A DNA stretch of 64,000 bases, taken from positions 248,001 to 312,000 of the forward strand of contig JAHDVF020001471.1 in assembly GCA_022606425.2 (NCBI GenBank), written 5' to 3'. The translations under genes were made by a program, and so were the position numbers. This stretch comes from Lepidostoma basale (Eukaryota; Arthropoda; Insecta; Trichoptera; Lepidostomatidae). This document shows positions 53,226 to 63,705 of this stretch, in pieces. Within the stretch, counting starts at the first letter, position 1. Every line of letters starts with the position of its first letter. The notes below the pieces were generated by a model. The model made no database searches and was not told the origin of the DNA. It saw only the letters and a list, made by a program, of their open reading frames with translations.

Positions 53226-53289
53226 TTCAAAATTATTTTTCCTTCAGCACATATTTAAATTTGGTTATTATACAAAAATCATAATTTGA

Positions 53290-53500
53290 TACGGATTAAA
53301 ATGTCTGTTTTAAAGAAGTTTAATTATATTTTATTATATTTTATGGGAATGACATGTTTCGCCTTCCTAATGCATTATCAAATGTGCCTTAGCAAAGGCG
53401 ATATGTATCATTCCCGTCAAATATAATAAAACTTCTAAAAAATAGACGCTTTAATTCATATAACTTATTTCATATGGAGTTTTACATTAATAAATAATGT
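53290..53500. repeat. GCCTTAG-family foldback
   Basis: Arms 'attttatgggaatgacatgtttcgcc' and 'ggcgatatgtatcattcccgtcaaat' face each other around 'gcattatcaaatgtgcctta'. Confidence 0.7.
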
Positions 53501-53589
53501 ACGACTTCTTTTAATACACTTTTAAAGGGGTAAAAAACAAAACATTTTGCCTTTCAAAAAAACTGTATTATCTGAATAAATAGGATACC

Positions 53590-53767
53590 ACACACAAATA
53601 GGATACCACACATAGCTCTCCATGGAACGCCCAACGGACAACGCCGACCAGGAAGACCCCCGAAACGGTGGAGAGAAAGCTGGAGTTCAGCGTCTCAAGA
53701 GGACCCGCCTGAAATAACAGACTCCTGAGTCTACCAAAAGTGAAGAAGAAGAAGAAGAAGAAGATCT
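53590..53767 (+). mobile_element. AAG-tailed RTE-like LINE, 3' end
   Basis: RPTDNADQEDPRNGGE-type codons in a broken frame, 'ctcctgagtctaccaaaagt' and a (GAA)n/(AAG)n tail of about 21 bases. Same 3'UTR as 38.6-39.06 and 42.6 kb. Confidence 0.75.
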
Positions 53768-54248
53768 GAATAATATTTTCTAACAAAATAATTATCTTTT
53801 ATCTCATTTCATTGAATTAAGTAAAAATCAAATAATTGAATTAAGTCAAAATAATTCAATATTATTATTAAAATTTATTGTTTGTGTTAGGGAAAAATCA
53901 ATATAACAAAGAAACAAGGAAAGTCGAGATTGTAGTTTAAAAACAAAAAAAATGGGAATCTCTACAAAAATCACAAACGCTACCAGCAGACCCCACAAAA
54001 TTGGCCAGCTGAGTCATAGTGTTAATAACAGTGGCTATTAGCATGAATATTTTTCTACACAGGCTATTAGCATCTCATGCTATTAGCGTTTCATGACGTC
54101 ACTAAGCGATTCAAACCAAACATATTTATTGTAGTAACAAATTTATGTGCAATAATTATCCATTGTTAATAATTTTATTCATAGAGGGGCATGATTTTCT
54201 TCAACAATACTATCAATAGTTTTTTTTTACTCGGGTGTTCTTAGTTAG

Positions 54249-54312
54249 TACAGAGTACAGATTAATAACTAAAGTATAGTACAGAGTACAGATTAATAAC
54301 TAAAGTATAGTA
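54249..54312. repeat. Two tandem copies of a 31-35 base unit
   Basis: 'gtacagagtacagattaata' plus 'actaaagtata' occurs twice in tandem directly before a LINE fragment. Confidence 0.6.
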
Positions 54313-54319
54313 AAAAATT

Positions 54320-54838
54320 ACAGTGCACAATGGTGTTCTTGTACTGACCCTTATATTATGTATCGAAGCGAAACATAAAACTAGCACAAAAAGAATGAAA
54401 GTAGAATAAATGCAGTAAAAGTGAGATCTCTTAGACGAATGTGTGGATACTATGTGTATGATAGAGTGTCGAATGAAAATATAAGAAGTGAATGCGGTGC
54501 GAATGATGGTGTTATGAACAAAATAATGAAAATATCATTACGATGTTTTGGACATATGGAAAAAATTAATGAAGAAAGAATGTTTAAAAAAAGTATAGGA
54601 TAACGATGTAAATTGAACTAGAAATAGAGGAAGAACGAGGAAAAAGTGGCACGATCAAAAAAATCAAATATTGAATGTCGGTCACCTGAGGAGTCGGAGA
54701 AATCGACGTGCGTGCATGACAAAATGTATGAATGTAGAGGAATCGAGAGAAGTATATCAGGACAGAACAGCGTGGCGGTCCAATCTTTTTGCCTACCCCT
54801 CCGGGGAAACAGCATGATGGTTAGCTAGTTAGTTAGTT
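54320..54838 (+). mobile_element. TTAG-tailed LINE, 3' copy
   Basis: It encodes MRSLRRMCGYYVYDRVSNEN, RSECGANDGVMNKIMKISLR and CFGHMEKINEERMFKKS, then decayed PRKKWHDQ and NVEES, with a tail TGATGGTTAGCTAGTTAGTT. Confidence 0.85.
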
Positions 54839-55079
54839 AGCAATGGAGAAAACTTTGAAAGCTGTTTTCTAGAAATTGGCTGCCTATTGCGCTTTCTTAA
54901 TTTGACTATGGACGACTCTTAGGAGGTACTACGATCCTGCAAAATCTCATTTCTCAATCAATTTCCTGTGTCGTGCCCTCCCCTTGTCGGTAACACTTCC
55001 CAAGAAATCACTGTGGCAAGAAAGCATTTGCCACAGTGATCGCCAATGTCGGGGGGACGAAAAGATGTTGTTTTACTTC

Positions 55080-55550
55080 TTCAGCAAATTGTTTTATATA
55101 TTGGATATATTCGTTCCCCTATAATGTTTTAGAAACCTTGTTAAGAATTACTTGAAAAATTCATTCCAATCAACATAACAGATTTTGTTTACGTGCTTTA
55201 TTATTTTGTTTTTCCTGTCGATACACAATTTATTTGTTTTATATTCTAATTAAAAGTTGTGTTTTATTTATTCTGTCTTCCAAATTGTACAGAATGCGGA
55301 AATGACAAAATTTAATATTTCGGTCGTTATAAAGTTAACTTGCTCGAAGACAGTGAATAAATTTGAGAATAATACTCATTGAATTATTCCTTCGTGTGCT
55401 ATTGAAGCCATCGTCAATTGCGTCTTCTAATTGAACATCATGCCCCCTTGAAGAATTGGTTGTTTAACTTACAATTGACAATCATCAAACGCAAACATGG
55501 CTGATGTGTTGGGTCTATAAATATCAGTATTACAATGTTTTACTGATATT
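55080..55550. other. Unassigned flank sequence
   Basis: AT-rich; no repeat or gene recognised. Confidence 0.35.
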
Positions 55551-55551
55551 T

Positions 55552-56158
55552 ATTGAAATTAAATATCTTGGCAGCATTATAACTAAAGCGCTTGACCCGG
55601 ACATTGAAATAAAATGCAGAATTGAAGTTGCATGAGCTGCATTTAATAAAATGAGAACATTATTTTGCAACGATAATCTTAATTTGAAACTCCGACAAAG
55701 AATGATGAAATGTTACATATGGTCTGTTCTACTATATGGCTTCGAAACCTGGACTCTGAAAGTGAATGTAATGAACCGATTGGAAGCGTTCGAGATGTGG
55801 ATGTACCGCAGAATGCTCCGTATACCGTGGACCGATAGGGTCATTAATGCAGACGTACTGCAGAGAGCCAAAGCCAATAGAGAGCTGTTGTCGAGTGTGA
55901 AAATTAGAAAGGTCTCATATTTGGGTCATGTGCTAAGGGGAGAAAAATACCACCTCCTTCGACTGATATTAATGGGTAAAGTGAAGAGACGTCGGGGAGT
56001 TGGTAGAAGGCAGCTGTCCTGGCTGCGGAACATCAAAGAGTGGACAGGAATAATAAGAGTTCAGAACCTGTTCCAAGTGGCATAGGATAGTGATGCCTTT
56101 GCTGCAGGATCGCCTACGTTGGGGGGACTTGACACGACACCGAAAGAAGAAGAACATT
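55552..56158 (+). mobile_element. GAA-tailed RTE-like LINE, best preserved 3' part
   Basis: A 144-codon open frame starts MRTLFCNDNLNLKLRQRMMK and continues with LYGFETWTLKVNVMNRLEAF, EMWMYRRMLRIPWTDR, KVSYLGHVLRGEKYHLLRLI and GVGRRQLSWLRNIKEWTG. The end is 'ggggggacttgacacgacac' and a GAAGAAGAA tail. It also contains upstream IKYLGSIITKALDPDIEIKC-like codons (55,556-55,625). This is the C-terminal region of an RTE/BovB ORF2. Confidence 0.87.
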
Positions 56159-56279
56159 ACAATGTTTCATTAATAATTACAATTGTTCAGAGATATATTA
56201 TTACAGACAAGAGGCCTAGTAGATCTGATACGGCTTAAGAAAAAGAAGAAGAAGAAATAAATTTTAATTTAAACCAAAT

Positions 56280-56660
56280 TATTATTTTAATACATTTACG
56301 CCGTTCATGTAGTGTATCATAGAAGAACACGAATCATACTTTAATAATATTTTATTTAATATTTCGAATTAGTTGCTGTCAATCGCACTTCAATTTGATC
56401 CGTCAATCACGTAAGAACATTGACAATGTTAATTGGGCATCTCGGAGCGTTTAAGAACAATCAACAAATTAGTTGAATTAATTCGTTTTACTTGTTTCGC
56501 CCGAGTGGAACAAGATGGCCGCTATAATTAGCCGTGCTGGCCTGTACTCCTTCAGACATAATTCATTAAACATTGCAAGTTTGAAGTATTTACGTCATTA
56601 CTCATCATCTCCTTTCAGATGTGAAAACACTTGAGTGACGGTACTTGCATCTAATTAGCG
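56280..56660. other. Single-copy block, candidate conserved non-coding element
   Basis: It is distinct from all repeats in the window, of balanced composition, with several TTAATT/CAATTAG homeodomain-like sites, and lacks open frames. Located about 4.5 kb upstream of the candidate SERT promoter. A CpG-containing 'tttcgcccgagtggaacaag' and 'atggccgctataatta' part is notable. Confidence 0.35.
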
Positions 56661-56699
56661 GGTAATTCTATTTTTGTTAATAAATCTTACGTTACTAAG

Positions 56700-57475
56700 T
56701 CTAGTAGAAACTACGTACTGTCATTGTTATGTAAACTTTTTTTTAATTTATGGTAACACTTGCTTGCTTGTTTAGCAATGAATGAAAATAAAATGGAGGC
56801 ACAAGGTTGTTCAAATTTTTTTTAACAAAAGTACCTACCTACATTCTTCCAAAAAAATGCATTAACGAAGTAATATCACAAATCGAAACACGAATTTTAT
56901 CATCATCGAGTTTTCATAAAAAAAATTAAAGAAAAGTGAAAGCCCGATCTGGAAATAATTTTATCCGGTATAAATTTTACAATTAGTTTTGCTTTCTGAT
57001 TTGTTTATTATTTATAACAAATTAAGGCTGAAAACACGTTTTTTTATTTGAAATACCTACTAATCATTAAAACGATATGGTAAACATATAAACATTTTTG
57101 TTATGACAGTAAAAAAATGAATAAATTCCTCAATTAAATAAAAACTTTATATTGACATATTATACATGACTACAATATTAATTTTGAAGTATTTGTATTT
57201 TTTAGTATTTACAATGAAATTCTTACTAGGAATTTTAATAATCAATATATAATAATTCCATTGGATTGAAAATGGAAGTTATACACATTAAGAAAAAATA
57301 ACTATTGATTTACGTCACTCAACAATGAAGAAAAACATTTCAATTCCTTAATTTGCTTCCTTAAACAAATTAAGAATTATATTACGTATCGAACAAACAT
57401 TTTATAATAGAATTAAATATGATGGTTTTATACAAGAATACTCTTATGTATATAAAGTCGTTGTTAAATGTTTTA
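56700..57475. other. Unassigned AT-rich flank
   Basis: No family match, hairpin or coding region recognised. Confidence 0.4.
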
Positions 57476-57482
57476 TATCGTG

Positions 57483-57680
57483 TAAACGTGGCACGATCAA
57501 ATAAATCAAATATTGAATGTCAGCCATGTGAGGAGTCGACAGAGAAATCGACGCATGTGCATGACACAATGTATGAATGTTGAGGAAGCGAGAGAAATAT
57601 CTCAGGAAAGAAAGTGTGGCAGTCCATTATTTCTGCCTACCCCTTCGTAGAGACGGCGTGATGGTTAGTTAGTTAGTTAA
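57483..57680 (+). mobile_element. TTAG-tailed LINE, 3' end
   Basis: It encodes TWHDQINQILNVSHVRS and NVEEAREISQERK remnants, then the 3'UTR and TGATGGTTAGTTAGTTAGTT. Confidence 0.82.
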
Positions 57681-57689
57681 CTATGTAGA

Positions 57690-58560
57690 AAAAAAAAACG
57701 TAAAAATGCTTCCATTAAAATTGTATTCACAAAATTTTATTTTCTCCCGGTGATAAAAAAAACATAGATTATTACAGCGTTACATATATATTGGTGTTTT
57801 AGTTTCAGTCAATTAATTCTTAAATACTGTATTTGTTTTTTTCTACAAAGATTTTTCGTAACTGAAAAATAACAACGTTATTTTTTTGTACTTATAATTG
57901 TAATTTTCTAAAATCGGTTAATTTCAGACTGTAGAAAATATAATAAATAAAAACAAATAAATTACCTGGGGTTATTATTTTAAAACAGGGTAGCCAGATC
58001 AAACCGCTATGCACTCACTTTCACGTAACATAATTCGATAAAAAAAATTAAAAACATTAACGGCAGTATATAACAATTAAGTGAATCAAAACGTGTTTAG
58101 TTGTTATGGGGTATTTTAAAATTAAGTTAGGATTGATTGTAAAGAAATCGTGTAGATTTATCTCTGCGGAAAAGTGTACCCGGTTCGCGCAAGTGTCTGT
58201 TCCCAATGCTGGCTAACAAGTGTTTTAATTTAGCATGTTTTAAAACGCGGAACAATCTACACAAAGCTGAAATAAACAGCGGCGGCCATCCGACATGATT
58301 AACGCGTGTTGTTTGACAAATAAACCCTACCAAACGGTTTGCCAAGTATTCATTTGATGTCTTTGTTGTATTTTTTATATATTTGTTTGATCTTAACAGT
58401 TGATTCGGATATACTCGTATAATCCAAATAGACGCCTAATCCTAATTCCAGAAGGCATAAAATAGTGTTGAAATATTTTAAATCTGGTTAGGTGAACACA
58501 GAAATGATGAACAGTTTAAGCGTCTCAAACCGGATTTTGTAATGAAATAACAAATGACTC
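57690..58560. other. Unassigned flank with one GC-richer block
   Basis: 58,130-58,345 is less AT-rich, unique in the window, and has an unrecognised 72-codon minus-strand open frame. It is a candidate conserved non-coding block. Confidence 0.35.
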
Positions 58561-58574
58561 ACGTGGCATTTATA

Positions 58575-58960
58575 ACTTCTACTCCTTCTTCAGCCATCTT
58601 CCCTCTACTGCTGGATACAGGCCTCTTCCATTTTTCTCAACTCGTCCCTGTCTTGTCCCTTACGCATCCCAGCAGGTCGTCTCAGCTATTTGGCCAATGT
58701 CATCACTCCATCAGGTAGCCTCCCTACACACATTTTCTTTGTCTGGTACTGGCCTCTCTGACTATATGTCAGCCCATTGCCACTTCAATTTGCAGGATGC
58801 GTTTTATCTTCCATTTTTGTTTTGTCCGCCATTTTGATTTAGTTGTCATTTATCAGTTTATATTTTGCAACTGTGAAGAGTGGTTTCCGTGGACTGTGAA
58901 GTTACTATTTTGTGCAGAATCTTTTTCTCAAGCGATAGTCATACAGTTGAGACCTGACAT
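58575..58960 (-). mobile_element. Probable retroelement 3' UTR fragment
   Basis: The inverse of phrases common in non-LTR 3' ends, such as 'gcctgtatccagcagtagag' and 'ggaagatggctgaagaagga', lies at 58,590-58,645. The rest (to 58,960) is of similar composition but unassigned. Confidence 0.35.
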
Positions 58961-59179
58961 GACACGAGCAGAATAAGATTAACTTGAATTAAGGTAATTA
59001 TTAACAAAACGTGGTTCTACTTGCACGATACGAATTGTATTTGTGTAGGTCAAAAACGAATTGTCTATGATATACGAGAATATTTAAATATAGTATCCAA
59101 ATATATTTAAATATTTTTTGTATTGATTATAATAGATAGGTATTTATACAATTTTACATTGTATCAATAGGTAAGTATT

Positions 59180-59362
59180 ATACTTCCACGTTTCATTAAA
59201 TTCAGCATTTAAATTTGTAATTGAATTTTTAAAATAATTATTTAAAAAGCAACAAAATTTAAATATTTATTTTTGGTCTTGAATAATGATGTAAAATTCC
59301 ATATTCAACAATTAATGCGAATGAGAATGCATGTTTTCTAGAAGTTTTGTTGTATTTTAAAT
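59180..59362. repeat. GCCTTAG-family element, one arm
   Basis: 'gaataatgatgtaaaattcc' and 'gaatgcatgttttctagaag' are the family's terminal sequence. The centre is replaced by a LINE fragment at 59.36 kb. Confidence 0.6.
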
Positions 59363-59545
59363 TAAGAAAGAGCCATTAAGATGGTTTAGACATATGGAAT
59401 GAATGAGCAAGGGGAGAATGGAAAAGGAAGGAAGGCATATGAAAACTTGTAATGAAAACAAAATAAAAAAGATGCCTTGATAAGAAGTATGGAGGAGGCC
59501 AATGCCCAGCAGTAGACGACATCGGCTGTTTAAATAAGAAAGTAA
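59362..59545 (+). mobile_element. RTE-like LINE 3' scrap
   Basis: It encodes RAIKMV*TYGMNEQGENGKG-like remnants (LRWFRHMERM type), and 'gaggccaatgcccagcagta' resembles the 34.8-kb 3' end. Confidence 0.5.
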
Positions 59546-60074
59546 AAATCATATTACAAGCTCCTTTTTGTACATTTTTGTATGCAACACAAACAACACA
59601 TTTCAAAGACGTCAATCCTGGTCACGGGAATTCATTGTCCAAGTTTCAGCAACGTAAAGAAATATTGGTAATCTGAGAGTGCGTATAATTTTAATTTTAA
59701 TGGACTGCGAATATGAGGAATAAACAACATTATCCATCCTAAAACTCGGCAGGTTTTGAGAATAAAATAATATGCTAATAAAACAAAGACCATTAGAAAA
59801 CAAAAAAAGGAATATTGCGTATTTGTCATTAGGCGAAATACATTGTAGTACCTACTGTAGTTTATACAAGACAAAGCATAACATTGTTAAGGCATTATTT
59901 TTAATTTTATTAGCATTAACTTTGTGGTCATATATTCTTACTACCTATACTTGTCTGATCAGTGAATGAATATACGAGTAGCAAACAAAAAATTTGTGCC
60001 TTTTTATATACAATGTTTTTTTACCAAGTGTGGGTTCATTTTTGTTGATACAAGTATATTTCGGAGGTAGGTAC

Positions 60075-60775
60075 TCGTATTTTACGGTATTTATTGTTTC
60101 TTGAACAATGATGTAAAACTCTTCTTCTTCTTCTTCTTCTTTTGATAGATCTGACGATCTGTGACACAGAAATCATATCTCGTCGGATGATGAGATCCAG
60201 CTGTCCCTCCATCTCTTAGGCGGTCTTCCAGGTGGCGGTGTCCGGAAGGGATTTCATAAGCGGCTGTATATGCGAGTCTGTCACCATCCATTCGGGCTAC
60301 ATGGTCCCTCCAGTATCTTCTTCTGGATCTACTCCACTGAACGATATCCTCTATTTCGCAGGTTTTCCTTATGTCTGCGTTGCGGACACGATCTCGGAGG
60401 GTTTTTCCAGTAATTGATCTTAGGACCTTCATCTCCGATGTTCTAAGTAGTCCCTTGGTTCGCACAGTGTCAGCCCGCGTCTCTACAGCGTACGTCATGA
60501 TGGGTCGCACGCATGTTTTGTATATTCTGATCTTGCTGTCGATACGTAATGTCGATACGATATGTAAAACTCCATATTAAATAATTAATACGAATGAAAA
60601 CGTCAGTTTTCTAGAAGTTTTATTATATTTTATGGGAATGACATGTTTCACCCTTTTAAGGCATTATCAAATGTCATTTGATAATGCCTTAGAAGGGCGA
60701 AACATGTCATTCCCATAAATTACAATAAAACTTCTAGAAAACTGACGTTTTCATTCGTATTATGTATTTTACGGT
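60075..60775. repeat. GCCTTAG-family foldback with inserted LINE
   Basis: The left end 'ttattgtttcttgaacaatg' is at 60,090. The element resumes at 60,562 and its two long arms (60,573-60,668 and 60,672-60,770) are nearly perfect inverse copies around 'caaatgtcatttg'. The 440-base gap is the LINE below. Confidence 0.82.
60122..60561 (-). mobile_element. AAG-tailed RTE-like LINE with target-site duplication
   Basis: The 11-base ATGTAAAACTC flanks both sides (60,111-60,121 and 60,562-60,572), so both ends are exact. The minus strand encodes MRPIMTYAVETRADTVRTKG, then SRSRRRYWRDHVARMDGDRL, in one 139-codon frame, followed by an AAG tail. It is 5'-truncated, as expected for target-primed reverse transcription. 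Confidence 0.9.
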
Positions 60776-60839
60776 CATTGCAGGGAAAACGATTCTTAAA
60801 TATATATTCTTCGCTTTTTTCATTTTTCATCAATTTGTT

Positions 60840-61008
60840 ATTCAATATTTAATTAATACGATTGAAAATGTCTGTTTTCTAGAAATTTTATTATAGTTAA
60901 TGGAAATGACATGCTTTATCTTATTAAGGCATTATCAAATGACTTTTGAAAATTTCTTAGCATGAAGAAACGTGTCATTTCCATAAATAATAATAAAACT
61001 TTTAGATA
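60840..61008. repeat. GCCTTAG-family foldback, diverged
   Basis: Arms 'ttctagaaattttattatagttaatggaaatgacatg' and its inverse end at about 61,006, where the hammerhead element below replaces the expected right end. Confidence 0.68.
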
Positions 61009-61112
61009 TTTTTACACCTGAAGATGGAGGTATCCTCCGAAACATGTCGTGTTTTTAATATTTTTTTAATCATTAGTGGATTAAACAGCGTTATTTAAAT
61101 TTCCTAAGTATG
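61009..61112 (+). repeat. GGAGG-family hammerhead element, right part
   Basis: The ribozyme is followed by 'tagtggattaaacagcgtta' and 'aaatttcctaagta', the same right terminal repeat as at 40.01-40.05 kb. Confidence 0.7.
61014..61052 (+). ncRNA. Hammerhead ribozyme motif, complete
   Basis: Stem I ACAC (61,014-61,017) pairs with GTGT (61,049-61,052). Core CTGAAGA (61,018-61,024), T, stem II GGAGG-TAT-CCTCC (five perfect pairs), GAAA (61,039-61,042), CATG, TC; predicted cleavage after 61,048. No deviation from the hammerhead consensus. Stem III is two pairs without a loop, the minimal form thought to work best as a dimer. Confidence 0.84.
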
Positions 61113-61189
61113 TTACAATGCCTTAGCTTTCAATAAGCAATAAATATAATATACAATAACATATAACTAAAGTTGTACATGGCAAACAA

Positions 61190-61450
61190 AATCCTTCTAA
61201 GAAAATATATCATTTTTTCCGTGAAATTTAATCAACATTCCTTGATATAACACCTCGTTATTACCTACTTTTCTTAGGTTAATACCTCTGCTACGTTGAC
61301 ACGGACGTCTGTTAGTTGTCAGCTGACCAGGGGCAAGAGGCGGCGGGGATGTTGGTCTACGGGGGAGGCGGGAATAGGGGATAAGATCTCTCAAAGAAAA
61401 TTACTCCTGGAATACTTTGGCTGAGTCGTCGGTCTCATTATTCTTCACTG
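61190..61450. other. Unassigned GC-rich block
   Basis: Bases 61,270-61,385 are GC-rich (gcaagaggcggcggggatgt) and unique in the window. No gene or repeat structure recognised. Confidence 0.3.
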
Positions 61451-61739
61451 TGGAACGGAACGGAAACGTTCCTTCTCCGCTTTTTTGCAAACGAAGTTGT
61501 TTTTTTAATTTCATCGCCTTTGATTGTTTTCAGCATCTGGTATCTGTTTTAGAAGCATTTCTCTTAAGCATTTAGTACCAATATTTAATTTTTAATTTCT
61601 TCGTTTTCCGTGCCCCATTTCTTTAAAATTTCTCAAGCCTTTGCTGAGTGGATCAGCATCTATTTTTTCATTATTGTTTTTTAATTTTGCTAATATTTTT
61701 ATGTTTTTTTTTAACTGACATCGAGGGAGAGTAGCGTAG

Positions 61740-61930
61740 CTTAAATGTGGTCTGGGTCCCCCTTGGTTGCAAATATACATATATTATTATTATTGTTATT
61801 TTTTAACGTAAGTCCCGCATGGACGGGGGACGGGCCTAGGGAGTGCACCAGTGAAGCTGACGAAGGGCGCCGCTGCGCCTATAACAGCTTCGGGTAAGCG
61901 GAGGGAGCCCTCTATGGCTCGGTTATAAAA
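61740..61930 (+). repeat. Unclassified GC-rich repeat (copy 2 of 2)
   Basis: It aligns with 1.19-1.33 kb over 'taaatgtggtc', 'gcatggacgggggacggg' and 'gaagggcgc'. This copy has an internal ATT microsatellite and continues into 'gggtaagcggagggagccct'. Confidence 0.5.
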
Positions 61931-61931
61931 A

Positions 61932-62700
61932 AATATAACCCCGTTTCCCCGGAGGGATAGGCAGAGAGGAAGGGTCGCCATATTGTTATATCCTGACATA
62001 ACTTTCGCGCCTCTTCTACATTCACACACCGTGACATGCACGCTCGTCGATTGTTCCTACTTCGCACATGGTCGCCTTTCAGTAATTGATTAATTTAGTC
62101 ATGCCATGTCATTTTTGTTCAGTTTCGTTCCACAATTTTTTTTAATGTATATTTTTTTATATAAATTTTTATTTAATGTATATTATTTTAATAACTATTT
62201 TTAAAGATCCATTCACTTTGTTACCCGCACCAACCCTTCTTTCGACGTCATTATCCGTTCGGCCAACCACTGTGAACATGCTACCTAAATACACGAATTC
62301 ACTCACCTGCTTCGAGATCTCTTCGTTCACACTTATGTTACAAACCGTCATTTGCTCTTCACTTTAAAAAAATAACACTTATGACTTTCCGACATTCATC
62401 ATTAAATACTTGCATACCTCATACATTCTCGACACCAATACTTGTAATTCGTTCACACTATCGTCCGCAACGAGAACGGCATCGTCCGCGTAAAGCATAC
62501 AATTTACAGACAAATCACTCATCTGAGCATCATTCCTTTAAGTTTTTTCATGTTCTTGTCCATGTACAGATTGAACAACCATGGAAACATCACGCAGCCC
62601 TACTTAACACGCTTTGTGGTATCAAACCTAGGCGTGATGTCCCCATTTACCCTTACACTGGCAGTGCTTTTTTCGTAGAGGGAAGCAACCTCCCTATCAG
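61932..62700 (-). mobile_element. TTAG-family LINE reaching the RT palm
   Basis: The minus strand retains, across several stops, codons of the palm domain (a 'QGCVMFPWLFNLYMD'-like stretch, then a decayed 'ADDAVL' region). These are followed by VSEFVYLGSMFTVVGRT, ERRVGAGNKVNGSLKIV, and finally the C-terminal HDQINQ region. The tail is missing. It is the longest, though decayed, copy of the family. Confidence 0.75.
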
Positions 62701-62732
62701 TTTTGTGCGTTTTGTGTATTTAATATATAGTC

Positions 62733-62945
62733 TTAACTAACTAACTAACTAACCATCACGCCGTCTCCCCGAAAGGGTAGGCAGAAAGAATGGACTGTCA
62801 CACTTTTACTGATGCTGCACTCCATCCTTCTCTTTTCGCCCCGCGGGAGACGCGGTGTGATGGGTTGCGAACCTCATCACCACCAATAGGCATCTCCCGC
62901 GCACACTTCGATCGTCCGACACCCACAAAATAAATCTAAAATAAA
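62733..62945 (-). mobile_element. SINE-like element with LINE-derived 3' end, copy 3
   Basis: It is in the opposite orientation to copies 1 and 2. The tail TTAACTAACTAACTAACCAT (plus strand) is followed by the LINE 3' end, then 'ccccgcgggagacgcggtgtgatgg', GGGTTGCGAACC and 'gcatctcccgcgcacac'. The 5' side includes 'ccacaaaataaatct', shared with 19.68 kb. Confidence 0.8.
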
Positions 62946-62949
62946 TAAT

Positions 62950-63700
62950 ATAAAATACAATGATATAAAATAAAATAACAAAATAAAAATAATTTAACAC
63001 AAAATGTTCTTTTTAGATGGTGCACATATTGACTATTTAATTTATGTTCCACGAATCCACCGTTTTTTTAATTTAGCACATAATGTAATAACACATAATG
63101 TTTTTTTCGATGTTGCACATGTTGACATGGACGATCCGGACTTTTGTGTTTATTTAATTTATGTTATATATAGTCTTCTATTATTTAAAAGTCCTTTGTA
63201 CTAACGTAGGGTATTGGCACGCGGGATTTATTTTTCTTCTGTTACGCCAAAGAAGTAGATATAACTTCTTACATGCATATGTAACTATTTGTTTGAAATA
63301 ATGACTTAATCTCGAATACAGTCATCGTAGCGGTATAAATGTGTGGTGGTTGGTGTTGTAGTGATACGCTAACGACGTGGTTTTACTATCGGATGATAGG
63401 CCGAATGATTGATCGGGAAGCAGTTGTATCTTGTTTATATTTTGCTCCAGAAATACCCCGCCACTGTGTGTGGCAAGTATCGTAAAACGGCATTTAACGA
63501 GAAACATTGCGTAGTCTAGAGTCACCGTAATTAATGAAGTCCATCAATTTCGCTAAATCATTCCTTGCCGTGTAAATTCAATGAAAAACATCCCATTTCA
63601 CAATGCGATTTTTTTAGAATGTGTTTAGCTCATCATTAATTATTATCATTCACATACTAATAATTTGTATTTCTTGTTTTAAAAACGTATGTTGTAATAT
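62950..63700. other. Unassigned flank with a single-copy block
   Basis: 63,310-63,560 is of balanced composition and unique in the window; no supported coding region. Candidate conserved non-coding DNA. Confidence 0.3.
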
Positions 63701-63705
63701 TCAAG

